Origin: Sandaracinaceae bacterium
GTDB lineage: Bacteria > Myxococcota_A > Polyangia > Polyangiales > Houyiibacteriaceae
Assembly (NCBI GenBank): GCA_020633055.1
Contig: JACKEJ010000004.1
Coordinates: forward strand, 620,001 to 684,000
Length of the DNA stretch: 64,000 nucleotides
Direction: 5' to 3'
Shown: positions 39,739-47,806 of the stretch, piece by piece
Layout of the letters: the number at the start of each line of letters is the position of its first letter
Position numbering within the stretch: position 1 is the stretch's first letter
Made by a program: the position numbers and the translations under genes
The notes under the pieces: model-generated
What the model was told of the DNA's origin: nothing
Database searches by the model: none
The model's input: only the letters and a program-made list of their open reading frames with translations

Positions 39739-41019
39739 TCAGCTGCGCGCGCCCAGCACGGCAGCCATGCCCCCGCCGACGGTGCGCATGTTGGTGGTCT
39801 GCCCCTGATACAGCCGCGCGGCCACCATCTGCACCTCACCCGCGTACGCGAACTCACGGACGTCCAGCTTGAGCGGGCCCACACCACGGCCGACGCGCTC
39901 GCTGGGCGGGACCACCTGCTGCGCCACGTAGCGCTCTGGAGCGCCCAGGATCTCGTCGAACACCCGGCGCGTGAGCTTGTCACCGCGGTACGCCGCGCGG
40001 CTCCCGAAGCCATCGCGAGGCTTGAAGAACCACCGCTTGCGCTCGGCCCAGAGCGTGTCGCGCGGCAGGTCGCGCACGACGTGGGTCTCGGGCACGTGGG
40101 TCGTGAGGGTCGCGATGTCCTCCTCGCTGGCGCCCAGTTCGCGGAGCGCCGCGGCGTCGGAGAGCACGGCCAGGTTGGCCTTGTCCGCATACAGCGCGTG
40201 CGCGCGCGGCGGCGGCGTGACGACCACGGCGTCGTCGAGGTGGGCCGCGCGCAAGAGCGCGTGCCCTGGGTCGGCCAGACGGAAGTCGGTCGCGCGCAGG
40301 TAGACCAAGTCGATGGGCTCGGGGTCACCCGCGAGACACACCGTCCCGCCCACGCGGACGAGCCCTGCGGGGTCGGTCACGCTCGCGCGGATGCCATGCC
40401 GCGCGAAGAGCGCCGCGAACAGCTCGAACTCGGGCTGCAGGAACTGCCCCTCGGGCTCGTCGTCCACGATGGCCACGTGCCGCAACACAGCGCCGGGCCG
40501 GGCCAGCGCGAGCTCCTGGCGAAACATGCTGACGATGCGCGCCTCGAGCTGGCTCACGTCGTAGGGCAGGTCGAAGGCGCGCTCGACCTGTTCACAACAC
40601 GGCCGCTGGGCCTTGGCGAGCACCAGCTGCAAGAGCGCGCCGCCGGCGTTGGTGTTGACCTCGATCAGGCGAGGTCCGTCCGCGCCCAGGTGGAAGTCGA
40701 AGCCCAGGAACACCCCTCGCGCCCCACCGTTGGGTCCCACCGCGTGGCGCGTGGCCTCGTCCGCGTCTGTCAGCGCGCGCTCAACGAACGCGGGCAGGGC
40801 CACGACGCGCTCCATGGCCGCGACCGTGCGGCGCATGGCGTCGAGCTCTGGGCCGCCCACGAACACCGGCAGCGGCGCGAACAGGTTGGGGTGGGACGCC
40901 ACCAGCGACTCCGCCCAGCCCGCCGGCATGCTCTCCCCGAGCAAGCGCGAGAGCGCGTCCATGTCCGTCGAGACGCAGTCGCAGCTGCGGTTGAGCACGT
41001 CGGCCAGCGTGTGGTCCAT
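39739..41019 (-). CDS. ATP-grasp-like protein of unknown substrate
   Basis: The product of 426 residues has L-G-F-D-F-H-L-G-A-D-G-P-R-L-I-E-V-N-T-N-A-G-G in the first half and K-R-W-F-F-K-P-R-D-G-F-G-S-R-A followed by Y-V-A-Q-Q-V-V-P-P and L-D-V-R-E-F-A-Y in the second half. These resemble the Mg-ATP-binding and carboxylate-activating parts of ATP-grasp enzymes, with an order like circularly permuted or glutathionylspermidine-synthase-type members. Such enzymes join a carboxylate to an amine using ATP. No peptide or polyamine partner is apparent. The start is the ATG at 41019, opening at M-D-H-T-L-A-D-V. An unknown gene lies upstream on the same strand. Confidence 0.6.
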   Translation of the reverse strand: MDHTLADVLNRSCDCVSTDMDALSRLLGESMPAGWAESLVASHPNLFAPLPVFVGGPELDAMRRTVAAMERVVALPAFVERALTDADEATRHAVGPNGGARGVFLGFDFHLGADGPRLIEVNTNAGGALLQLVLAKAQRPCCEQVERAFDLPYDVSQLEARIVSMFRQELALARPGAVLRHVAIVDDEPEGQFLQPEFELFAALFARHGIRASVTDPAGLVRVGGTVCLAGDPEPIDLVYLRATDFRLADPGHALLRAAHLDDAVVVTPPPRAHALYADKANLAVLSDAAALRELGASEEDIATLTTHVPETHVVRDLPRDTLWAERKRWFFKPRDGFGSRAAYRGDKLTRRVFDEILGAPERYVAQQVVPPSERVGRGVGPLKLDVREFAYAGEVQMVAARLYQGQTTNMRTVGGGMAAVLGARS

Positions 41020-41140
41020 GGCGCGCCACCATGACCACGATGCGCAGGTCGGCAAGGCCAGCGCGCCGAGCGACGGGCCAAAAGCCCCAGGGCACACGAC
41101 ACGGGCACAGGACACGGGCCCCCGAGCCCCCGCACACGGT

Positions 41141-41644
41141 TCACGCGGGCGTCGCGGCTCCGTCCGATTCGTCACCCGCGTCGAAGCGCGCCTTCCGGTG
41201 CCACCGGAGCCCCGAGACGTCGGGGAGCCCAACGAGCGCTTCGTGAACGGCCAACGCAGCGTCGGAAGTGACCTGACGCGCGCCCGCCCCAGCGAAGAGC
41301 GTGCGCAACGACCAGCTGCGCTCCACGAAGCACAAACATGTCGGCTCGCTCGCCAACGACATGCTTGCTGCGACGTCGTCACCGAGGAGCACCTCCGGCG
41401 TCATGCGCGCCCCGACACCCAGCCAGTGCTCTTTCCCTGCGACGCGAAAGGGCACGCACCAGCCCCAGTCTTCGCAGAAGGGCTCGCGTGGTTCATGGCC
41501 CGCCGCACGCAGCGCTTCCGCGAGCCGGCGAGCCAGCCTCTCTCCTGGCAGACCGTTCACGTTGTCGGCGCTGGGGACGACCACGTCGGCGATGTCGGCA
41601 AAGAAGGTCGCGCAGGTGCGAGGCGAAGCGTCCACGAGCGCCAT
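41141..41644 (-). CDS. Conserved-looking protein of unknown function
   Basis: The 167-residue soluble protein has a clear alpha/beta pattern: R-T-C-A-T-F-F-A-D-I-A-D-V-V-V-P, then L-P-G-E-R-L-A-R-R-L-A-E-A-L-R-A-A-G, followed by F-C-E-D-W-G-W-C-V-P-F-R-V and W-L-G-V-G-A-R-M. The E-D-W-G-W segment flanked by two Cys looks like a conserved core, but I cannot name the family. The ATG at 41644 was chosen because the sequence upstream is Arg-rich and non-conserved in look. It may be cotranscribed with the ATP-grasp-like gene, 121 bases downstream. Confidence 0.6.
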   Translation of the reverse strand: MALVDASPRTCATFFADIADVVVPSADNVNGLPGERLARRLAEALRAAGHEPREPFCEDWGWCVPFRVAGKEHWLGVGARMTPEVLLGDDVAASMSLASEPTCLCFVERSWSLRTLFAGAGARQVTSDAALAVHEALVGLPDVSGLRWHRKARFDAGDESDGAATPA

Positions 41645-41782
41645 GGTCCTCGTTGGTCGAGCATCGTTCAAGACGGAGACGCACCCCTTGCGCTCGCGCC
41701 GGCCCGGCACCAGAGTCGCGGTCACGGGCGCCGAGGGGCGCCTCTCCCGCCGAAAGCCTCCGCACCCTCGTTCAACCAGTCC

Positions 41783-41808
41783 GTTTCGCGGTTCTACCGT
41801 CACGAAAC
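41783..41808. promoter_or_regulatory. Nested inverted repeat in a divergent region
   Basis: GTTTCG-CGGT-TCT-ACCG-TCA-CGAAAC forms a stem with a 3-base bulge. It lies between two divergently transcribed unknown genes (starts at 41644 and 41858). It may be an operator or an mRNA structure for either gene. No regulator gene is adjacent. Confidence 0.35.
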
Positions 41809-41857
41809 CCATCGCCTCTCATGGAGCGGGAAGCGAGAGACCGAATGAGGAGTCGTC

Positions 41858-42400
41858 ATGGAACCCGTCGAGAACGTGAAGCACCGCGCGCGCCTGTTGC
41901 AGCAGCGCGCCCAAGCATCCAACCCCGAGGCGCTCGCCGTGCTGCGCACGCTGCCCGAGCTGCACGCGCTGAGCGACGAGGCCCTGCTGGAGACGCTGCA
42001 ACGACGTCACTGCCTGGCCGCACTGGCCAAGGCGCTGGGCTTCGGCAGCTGGCCCCACGCCAAGAGCGTGCTGAGCGGTGAGGCGCTCTTGCACCCCGAG
42101 AAGCAGCCCCACCCCGGGCCCGACCTGGGTACGCTCATGCACCGCGAGCTGGGCGGCGCGTACTGGAACATCTGGTCGGCGTCGTACGCCGAGGCACGCG
42201 ACATCCGCGCCGAGCACGGCGGGTACCTGCTGCCGTATCGCAAGCAGTTCTTGATCGTGGAGACGCACTACCTCGAAGCGCTCGACCTGGACGCCGGGGA
42301 CCCCGACTGGGAGCGCATCGGGCGCGACTGGGCCGCACCCGCCGACCTCACCGCGTGGGCGCGGCTGACGTCGCGCGCAGTGGACGCCCGGCTGAGCTGA
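41858..42400 (+). CDS. Protein of unknown function
   Basis: The 180-residue soluble product begins with a helical segment whose C-L-A-A-L-A-K-A-L-G-F-G-S-W-P-H-A-K resembles the N-terminal helix pair that often precedes ankyrin or leucine-rich repeats. The rest (L-G-G-A-Y-W-N-I-W-S-A-S-Y-A-E-A-R-D-I-R, Y-L-L-P-Y-R-K-Q-F-L-I-V) has several Trp and Tyr and no known motif. AGGAG lies 7 bases before the ATG. It has no signal peptide and its neighbours are also uncharacterised. Confidence 0.65.
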   Translation: MEPVENVKHRARLLQQRAQASNPEALAVLRTLPELHALSDEALLETLQRRHCLAALAKALGFGSWPHAKSVLSGEALLHPEKQPHPGPDLGTLMHRELGGAYWNIWSASYAEARDIRAEHGGYLLPYRKQFLIVETHYLEALDLDAGDPDWERIGRDWAAPADLTAWARLTSRAVDARLS

Positions 42401-42421
42401 CACGGCCACTGGCGCGCTCCA

Positions 42422-43645
42422 TCATGGCTTCAGGGCGTCGAGCAACGCCTCCAGGTCGTTCCAAGGGAGCACCGTGACGTGGCTGCGGTCTTGGCGCACG
42501 GTACCCCCGTGCACCAACCATGCGCTGAACGATGCATCCGACAGTGCTGCGCGCCAGTAGTCGAGCCCGGTGAAGAAGTCGGACGCAACGGTCTCGCCGG
42601 ACTTGACCTCGACGGCTTGGAGGCGACCCGGCGCCGTCTCGATCAACCCGTCCACCTCGTGCCCCGCCTTGTCCCGGAGGAAGTGCAGGTTGGGCGTCTG
42701 GCCCGTGTGCGCCTGCACCTTGCGGAGTTCGGTCATCACCCAGTTCTCGAAGAGTGCTCCGCGCTGGGGATGCGCGACGACATGACCCGGTTGACGAACC
42801 CCGAGCAACCAGGCAGCTAGGCCGGGATCGGTGAAGTACAGCTTCGGGGTCTTGATGAGCCGCTTGGTGGCGTTGTTGAACCAGGGGCGCACCAAGAACA
42901 GGAGATGGCTCGCTTGGAGGACGGACAGCCACGCGTCAGCCGTCACCCGCGTGATGCCAGCGTCGGCGGCCAGCGCGCTGACGTTGACCAACTGTCCGAT
43001 GCGCCCGGCACACAGCTGCACGAAGCGCTGGAAGGTCGCGAGGTCTTGGACATGGAGGACCTGGCGGACATCGCGCTCGAGGTAGGTGCTCACATAGTCC
43101 TGCAGCCACACGGACGGCTCGACCGGGCGGTCGTACAACGGGGGAAACAACCCGCAGTACAGGAGCTCGTCGACCGTCGTCGGGGCCCGGCCGACCCGCT
43201 GCAGCTCTCCCAACGAGAACGGCAGGAGCGTGAGCATGGACGCGCGCCCCGCCAAGCTCTGCGTGATGGAAGCCATGAGGTCGAACTGACTCGAGCCGGT
43301 CAGGACGAAGCGCCCCATGCGCCGGTCGGCGTCCACGACGCCCTGGAGGTACGAGAACAGGTCCGGCGCGCGCTGGACCTCGTCGATGATGGCACCGTCC
43401 CCCACCTGTCGTAGGAACGCACGAGGATCGGCCAACGCAAACGCGCGCGTGTCTGGGTCCTCCAGCGAGACGTACGGGAGGTTGGGTGCCAGCAGCCGCG
43501 CGAGGGTTGTCTTGCCCGACTGCCGAGGCCCCGTGATGGTGAGGACGGGGTAGCCAGCCAGCCGCTTGCGCGCGGTGTCCGTCAGGACACGAGGCACGGG
43601 GTCAGGGGGAAGGGCCGGTGAGGTCACTTGGGCGACCATGTCCAT
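42422..43645 (-). CDS. AAA_14/DUF4143 ATPase
   Basis: The product of 407 residues has a P-loop G-P-R-Q-S-G-K-T-T-L (about 39-48), a D-E-V-Q-R-A-P Walker B-like box, an L-T-G-S-S-Q sensor, and the DUF4143 C-terminal part (L-Y-F-T-D-P-G-L-A-A-W-L-L, F-E-N-W-V-M-T-E-L, E-V-D-G-L-I-E, V-E-V-K-S-G-E-T), which resembles restriction-nuclease-like E-x-K. Such proteins are widespread, often mobile, and of unsettled function. Translation starts inside or beside a perfect palindrome (43642-43669); ATG codons lie at 43645 and 43639. Confidence 0.9.
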   Translation of the reverse strand: MDMVAQVTSPALPPDPVPRVLTDTARKRLAGYPVLTITGPRQSGKTTLARLLAPNLPYVSLEDPDTRAFALADPRAFLRQVGDGAIIDEVQRAPDLFSYLQGVVDADRRMGRFVLTGSSQFDLMASITQSLAGRASMLTLLPFSLGELQRVGRAPTTVDELLYCGLFPPLYDRPVEPSVWLQDYVSTYLERDVRQVLHVQDLATFQRFVQLCAGRIGQLVNVSALAADAGITRVTADAWLSVLQASHLLFLVRPWFNNATKRLIKTPKLYFTDPGLAAWLLGVRQPGHVVAHPQRGALFENWVMTELRKVQAHTGQTPNLHFLRDKAGHEVDGLIETAPGRLQAVEVKSGETVASDFFTGLDYWRAALSDASFSAWLVHGGTVRQDRSHVTVLPWNDLEALLDALKP

Positions 43646-43669
43646 TTGTATACCCGACTATACAAATGG
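43642..43669. promoter_or_regulatory. Perfect 11-base-arm palindrome at the ATPase start
   Basis: CCATTTGTATA (43642-43652), a 6-base spacer, and TATACAAATGG (43659-43669) are perfectly inverted. The patch is AT-rich in a 70% G+C region. It overlaps the first ATG of the AAA_14 gene and includes TATAGT/TATACA -10-like words on the minus strand, so a bound protein would block promoter and start. The binding factor is unknown, and autoregulation is one possibility. Confidence 0.6.
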
Positions 43670-43680
43670 ACGCAAACCCG

Positions 43681-46443
43681 TCACAGCTCGAGGAAGCGCT
43701 GCAACACCTGCGCGTCCTGCGCGTCGGTCGCCTCGCTCAACGGGACGACAGGCGCCGTCGTGCCCGGGCCCGCCTGGCGGTAGCGGATGCGGTCGGTGTC
43801 TGGGTCCACGCCGTAAGCCGTGAAGCGCCCCGTGGCCTCGTCCACGACGTAGGCGACCACGACGGGCGCGTTGGTGAGCGCGCCCAGCCGAACGGACGCA
43901 CCGTCCTCGCGCACGATGCGCAGGTGATCCCCTTGGGGCATGGCCACGAAGCGACCGTCCGCCCGCGGGTAGTAGCGCTCCGCCGTGCACGCGCCGAACG
44001 ACACCTGGGCGAGGTCTTCGACGCGGAGGCGCTGCAGCTCGCCCTCACGGCAGCGGAACAGGAACCGTGCGTCGGACGTGAAGTCGCCGCTGCCCTCCGA
44101 CTGGAAGTAGGGCGTCGCCGCGCCGGCCGCGTAGAGCGCCTGGGTCACGGAGGCGGAGTCCGCCCCGACGCGCAGCGTCAGGTGCAGCACGCTCCCGTGG
44201 AAGACGGCCCCGTCGATGGGGTGCTCCGCGCGCAGCGACCACACGGCGCGGGTGCGCAGGTCGACGACGCGCACCTCGTCCCCGAACACCACGATGGCGC
44301 GCTGCGGCTCGAACACCGCGAACGGCTCGCGGCCCAGCTCGGGGTCCTGATCCACGCTCACCAGCTCGCGACCACGACCGTCGTACAGCGTCATGCGCCA
44401 CCACGGGCGCGGCGGCGGCTCCGCAGCGTCGTCGCTGGGCCCCTCGGGCGGCTCGTCGGACTCGAGGGGCGTCCAGAAGACCGCGAGCGACGACCCGTCG
44501 GGGCTCCACTCGAGCCAGTCCACGCCGCGCCCTGCGCTCGTGAGGCGACTCACGCGTCGCCCGTTGCGCGTGTCGAAGTTGGTGACCGGCAGCCCCGGCC
44601 CGTGTACGGCGAGCCGGCTCCCGTCCGGCGAGAACGTGTACGAGGCCGGGCAGTCCGGGCAGGCCTCGCCCGAGCGCGCGCTCACGGGCACGCGCATGCG
44701 CCGGCGGCCTGTGGTCATGTCCCACACGGCGACGGTCTCGTCGTCCTCCTCGCCCAGCCCGACGCTCTCGTTCGCGCTGAGCTGATAGACCATGCCGCGC
44801 GCGTCGCGGACCGCCTGAGGCTCCTCCTGCGCCTCGGCTGCCGGAGCAGCGGCGTCCCCGACGAGCGCGCAGTCGCCCACGGCGCTGTGAACGCGCAGAG
44901 TGCGCCCCTCGCCACGCAGCTCGGCGCCCGCCATGGCGCAGTCCACGCGGCGCACGCCGGAGGGGCGATAGAGCACACCCCGGTAGCGGTTGGTGACCAG
45001 CACGCCCTCACCCGGCACGAACAGCGCGCCCCACACGCTCTCGGGGCCTGGCCTGGTCACGCGCTCGGCGACCTGCTCGCCGCGGCGCAGGTCCACCAGG
45101 TGGATGGCTCCCTCGTCGACGTAGATCATGCGGTCCCCGGCGGGCGTCACGTACATCGGCTCGAACCCGTACTCGCGCGCCTGCACGAAGGGCGCGAGGG
45201 GATGCGGTCGCGGCTGCCCGTTCAGGTCGAAGGCGCTCAGCCTGCTCAGGCTGTAGACCAGCGTCTCGCCATCGGGTCCGCGTGTGCTCTCGAGGGGCCA
45301 GCCCGTCTCCACCGTGGCGACCACCGCACCGCTCGCAGGGTCCACGAAGTGGACCATCGCGACACGGGGGTCGGCCCGCTGCGTGTCCCAGACCAACAGG
45401 CGCTCGCCCGATCGCAGCCAGTGGGCGGTACGGGCCCTGGTACCCGGCAGGTCGACCGTGTGGCGCAGCGCTCCCGTGAGCGGGTCTCGCAGCTGGACGT
45501 CCCCCGCGTCCGTGAGCGTCATCAAGAGGCCGCCCGTGGGCCGAAAGGCGAGCCCTCGGAAGCCCATGCCAGCCGACGACGTACCCGACGCGGGTTGCTC
45601 GCCACCCGGGCCCGTGGGCGCCGAAGGCGAGGGCTGCGCGGGCACGAGCGTGTCGACGAGCTCGCCCGCGGCGTCGTACAGCCCGAGGCGTGGCGCCGAG
45701 GGGACGATGATGGTCGTACGCTGGGAGGCGTCGGGCTCCTCCCGCTGCACGCGCGCGGCGATGAAGCGGGCCATGCTCGGGCTCACCCACGCCTCCGTGG
45801 GTACCAGGAGCTGTCCGCGCTCGTTGCGCGGCACCAGCGCGCGCCGCACCTCGAGCGTCGCGGCGTCACGCACGGCGAGGCCCGGCGGCTCCAGCGACAC
45901 CACCAGGGCCCCGTCCGGGCTCATGTGCGCCGCAGGGAGATAGTAGAGGTCCCCCGTCTCCCCGGGGACCAAGGTGTCCGTCAGCAGGTCCCACACGAAC
46001 AGGCTGGTGGCATAGGGCACGCCGTTCCCGTGCAGCAGCACGCGCGTGCCCGTGGGGTCGAAGTGGGGGGCTCGCAGCGCCCCGCTCTGCACCCACATGC
46101 GGCGGCTGGCGCGGACGTCCCCCGTCTCGAAGTCGAGCACGCTCACCTCGCCGCCGTAAGTGGCCACGAGCGCGAGGCGTCCGTCGGGCGAGATGTCCAG
46201 CGAGCGCACGCTGCCGCTGTGCCCGGCCTGGAACACGGGCCGACCCAGCGCTTCCGGGCCCGCCGCGCGCGCCGCGGGTGCGGGCAGTGACTCGTCGACG
46301 AGCAGTGTTCCCGGTGCCTCGACCTCCGGCTCGACGGGCGGCGTGGTGACCCCCGGTGTGGGCGTGCTGCAGCCGGGGGACGCGAGCGCCCCCAGCAGCA
46401 CGAGCCAGAGAACCGCGGGACCCACCATGGCGCGCTGTCGCAT
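43681..46443 (-). CDS. WD40-like beta-propeller lipoprotein
   Basis: A 920-residue predicted lipoprotein: signal helix V-L-W-L-V-L-L-G-A-L-A-S-P-G-C. It then has WD40-like units (V-R-S-L-D-I-S-P-D-G-R-L-A-L-V-A-T-Y-G-G-E-V-S-V-L-D; G-L-A-F-R-P-T-G-G-L-L-M-T-L-T-D-A-G-D-V-Q-L; Y-T-F-S-P-D-G-S-R-L-A-V-H-G) separated by Pro/Glu/Asp-rich inserts, consistent with one or two beta-propellers in the periplasm or at the cell surface. A binding or scaffolding role is likely; no catalytic motif is seen. The ATG at 46443 was chosen over one 15 codons upstream. Confidence 0.75.
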   Translation of the reverse strand: MRQRAMVGPAVLWLVLLGALASPGCSTPTPGVTTPPVEPEVEAPGTLLVDESLPAPAARAAGPEALGRPVFQAGHSGSVRSLDISPDGRLALVATYGGEVSVLDFETGDVRASRRMWVQSGALRAPHFDPTGTRVLLHGNGVPYATSLFVWDLLTDTLVPGETGDLYYLPAAHMSPDGALVVSLEPPGLAVRDAATLEVRRALVPRNERGQLLVPTEAWVSPSMARFIAARVQREEPDASQRTTIIVPSAPRLGLYDAAGELVDTLVPAQPSPSAPTGPGGEQPASGTSSAGMGFRGLAFRPTGGLLMTLTDAGDVQLRDPLTGALRHTVDLPGTRARTAHWLRSGERLLVWDTQRADPRVAMVHFVDPASGAVVATVETGWPLESTRGPDGETLVYSLSRLSAFDLNGQPRPHPLAPFVQAREYGFEPMYVTPAGDRMIYVDEGAIHLVDLRRGEQVAERVTRPGPESVWGALFVPGEGVLVTNRYRGVLYRPSGVRRVDCAMAGAELRGEGRTLRVHSAVGDCALVGDAAAPAAEAQEEPQAVRDARGMVYQLSANESVGLGEEDDETVAVWDMTTGRRRMRVPVSARSGEACPDCPASYTFSPDGSRLAVHGPGLPVTNFDTRNGRRVSRLTSAGRGVDWLEWSPDGSSLAVFWTPLESDEPPEGPSDDAAEPPPRPWWRMTLYDGRGRELVSVDQDPELGREPFAVFEPQRAIVVFGDEVRVVDLRTRAVWSLRAEHPIDGAVFHGSVLHLTLRVGADSASVTQALYAAGAATPYFQSEGSGDFTSDARFLFRCREGELQRLRVEDLAQVSFGACTAERYYPRADGRFVAMPQGDHLRIVREDGASVRLGALTNAPVVVAYVVDEATGRFTAYGVDPDTDRIRYRQAGPGTTAPVVPLSEATDAQDAQVLQRFLEL

Positions 46444-46526
46444 CGCCGCAGTGTGCGCTTCGCATCTCGCAGCGTCATGTGGGAACACGGCGGCGCCGCA
46501 CTCGTGGGATTTCCCCGGAGCGCTTA

Positions 46527-46555
46527 TTGACCCGCGTTCAACAACGATCTAACCT
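46527..46555 (+). promoter_or_regulatory. Sigma-70-like promoter of the diiron-type gene
   Basis: TTGACC (46527-46532), a 17-base spacer and TAACCT (46550-46555) match housekeeping -35/-10 elements at ideal spacing, 25 bases before the ATG at 46581. AGGAGG (46571-46576) is the ribosome-binding site. This is the clearest housekeeping-like promoter I see in the window. Confidence 0.5.
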
Positions 46556-46580
46556 GGAGGTGAGTTGTCCAGGAGGTCTC

Positions 46581-47456
46581 ATGTCCGTCGCAGCCCGCCG
46601 CATCGCCCCTGCTCCGAGCCCCACGTCCCCCGTCGCGGACCGCGCCGAGCGTCCGCGTATCGTCATCCGCCGCGTCGACGTGGACACCGAGGAGCGCGGC
46701 GAGAAGTACTGGTACAACGGCATGCCCGGCGTGACCGCCTTCGCGTACGCGCTCTCGGCCGTGTTCCCGGACGGGGAGCGCATGTTCATCGACTCGGTGC
46801 GGCACTACCGCGACCAGATCAAGGACCCCGAGCTGCAGGCCGAGGTGCGCGCCTTCATCGGGCAGGAGGCGCAGCACGGGCAGGTGCACGAGCGCTACAA
46901 CGCGCGGGCGGACGCGGATGGCTTCGCGGTGAGCGCGGTCACGGCGCACGCCCAGCGGCGCATGGCGCGTGTGCGCAAGGTGGCGCCGCCCGAGGTGCAG
47001 CTGGCCATCACCTGCGCGCTCGAGCACTTCACGGCCATGATGGCGGAGCAGCTGCTGGGCAACGAGCTCATGAGCGAGGGCGTCCCGGAGTCGCACGCGA
47101 CGATGTGGCGCTGGCACGCGGCGGAGGAGGCCGAGCACAAGGCCGTGGCCTTCGACGTGTACATGACGGTGGACGGCAGCTACGTGCGCCGCATCCGCAC
47201 GTACCTGGTGGTGTCGTTCATGTTCTCCGCCACCACGCTCGCCACCACCTACTACCTCATGGCCAAAGACGGGACGTTCTTCAGCCTGAAGAACCACGCA
47301 CAGCTGCTGCGCTTCCTGCTCGTCTCGCCGGGGCTGTCGCGCAAGGTGCTGCCCGGCTGGTTCGACTACCTGCGCCCGAACTTCCATCCGTGGGATCGGG
47401 ACGACCGCCACCTGCTCGAGCGCTGGAAGCGCGAGTGGGCGCCCTCCTTCCGGTGA
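46581..47456 (+). CDS. PF10118-type putative metal-dependent hydrolase (ferritin-like diiron)
   Basis: This 291-residue protein has helical blocks with carboxylate/histidine motifs typical of the predicted metal-dependent hydrolase family: G-E-R-M-F-I-D-S-V-R-H-Y, F-I-G-Q-E-A-Q-H-G-Q-V-H, A-L-E-H-F-T-A-M and A-A-E-E-A-E-H-K-A-V-A-F. These positions (E, E-x-x-H, E-H, E-E-x-x-H) fit a diiron helical bundle. A hydrophobic segment (V-V-S-F-M-F-S-A-T-T-L-A-T-T-Y-Y-L) may associate with the membrane. Members are found near lipid metabolism genes, and oxidation chemistry on acyl chains is a reasonable guess. Expression likely starts from the TTGACC/TAACCT promoter. Confidence 0.85.
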   Translation: MSVAARRIAPAPSPTSPVADRAERPRIVIRRVDVDTEERGEKYWYNGMPGVTAFAYALSAVFPDGERMFIDSVRHYRDQIKDPELQAEVRAFIGQEAQHGQVHERYNARADADGFAVSAVTAHAQRRMARVRKVAPPEVQLAITCALEHFTAMMAEQLLGNELMSEGVPESHATMWRWHAAEEAEHKAVAFDVYMTVDGSYVRRIRTYLVVSFMFSATTLATTYYLMAKDGTFFSLKNHAQLLRFLLVSPGLSRKVLPGWFDYLRPNFHPWDRDDRHLLERWKREWAPSFR

Positions 47457-47525
47457 GCACCCACGCGTCGTCACGGTCGGCCCAAAGAGTCGCCTAGCGA
47501 ACGCGAGCCCTGGGCACGTGTGGCG

Positions 47526-47726
47526 TCACTTACCGCCGAACAGGCCGCCCAGCGCGCCCGCGACGCCCTCCGGGAGAACGTCCTTCACGCTGGCGAGCAG
47601 CTTGGGACCGTGCTCCTTCAGGAGGTTCTCCACCACGTCGGCGGCCTGCTTGGCCTGCTCTTCGCTGAGCCCGGCCTGGGCCTTGAGCTGCGTGACGAGG
47701 GTGCCCTTGATCGACGAGATATCCAT
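47526..47726 (-). CDS. 66-residue amphipathic protein
   Basis: The small product M-D-I-S-S-I-K-G-T-L-V-T-Q-L-K... forms an amphipathic helix (L-S-E-E-Q-A-K-Q-A-A-D-V-V-E-N-L-L-K-E-H) and ends in A-L-G-G-L-F-G-G-K. Such short Gly-ended proteins occur in myxobacteria next to unrelated genes; no function is known. GAAAGGTC lies 7 bases upstream of the ATG. It is the last gene of a minus-strand group behind the giant ATPase, 80 bases downstream, and could be a membrane-associated accessory factor, although cotranscription is not proven. Confidence 0.6.
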   Translation of the reverse strand: MDISSIKGTLVTQLKAQAGLSEEQAKQAADVVENLLKEHGPKLLASVKDVLPEGVAGALGGLFGGK

Positions 47727-47806
47727 GATGTGACCTTTCGTGGGGTGGGTCCCCGAGCATGGCGGAAACGAGCGCGCGCGTGAACCCCTCGCGTGCTCCG
47801 GGCTGG

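Noticed and set aside
43618..46290. Long plus-strand frame opposite the WD40-like lipoprotein gene
   Set aside because: It reads as His/Arg/Val-rich shadow sequence, and it would run across the ATPase operator.
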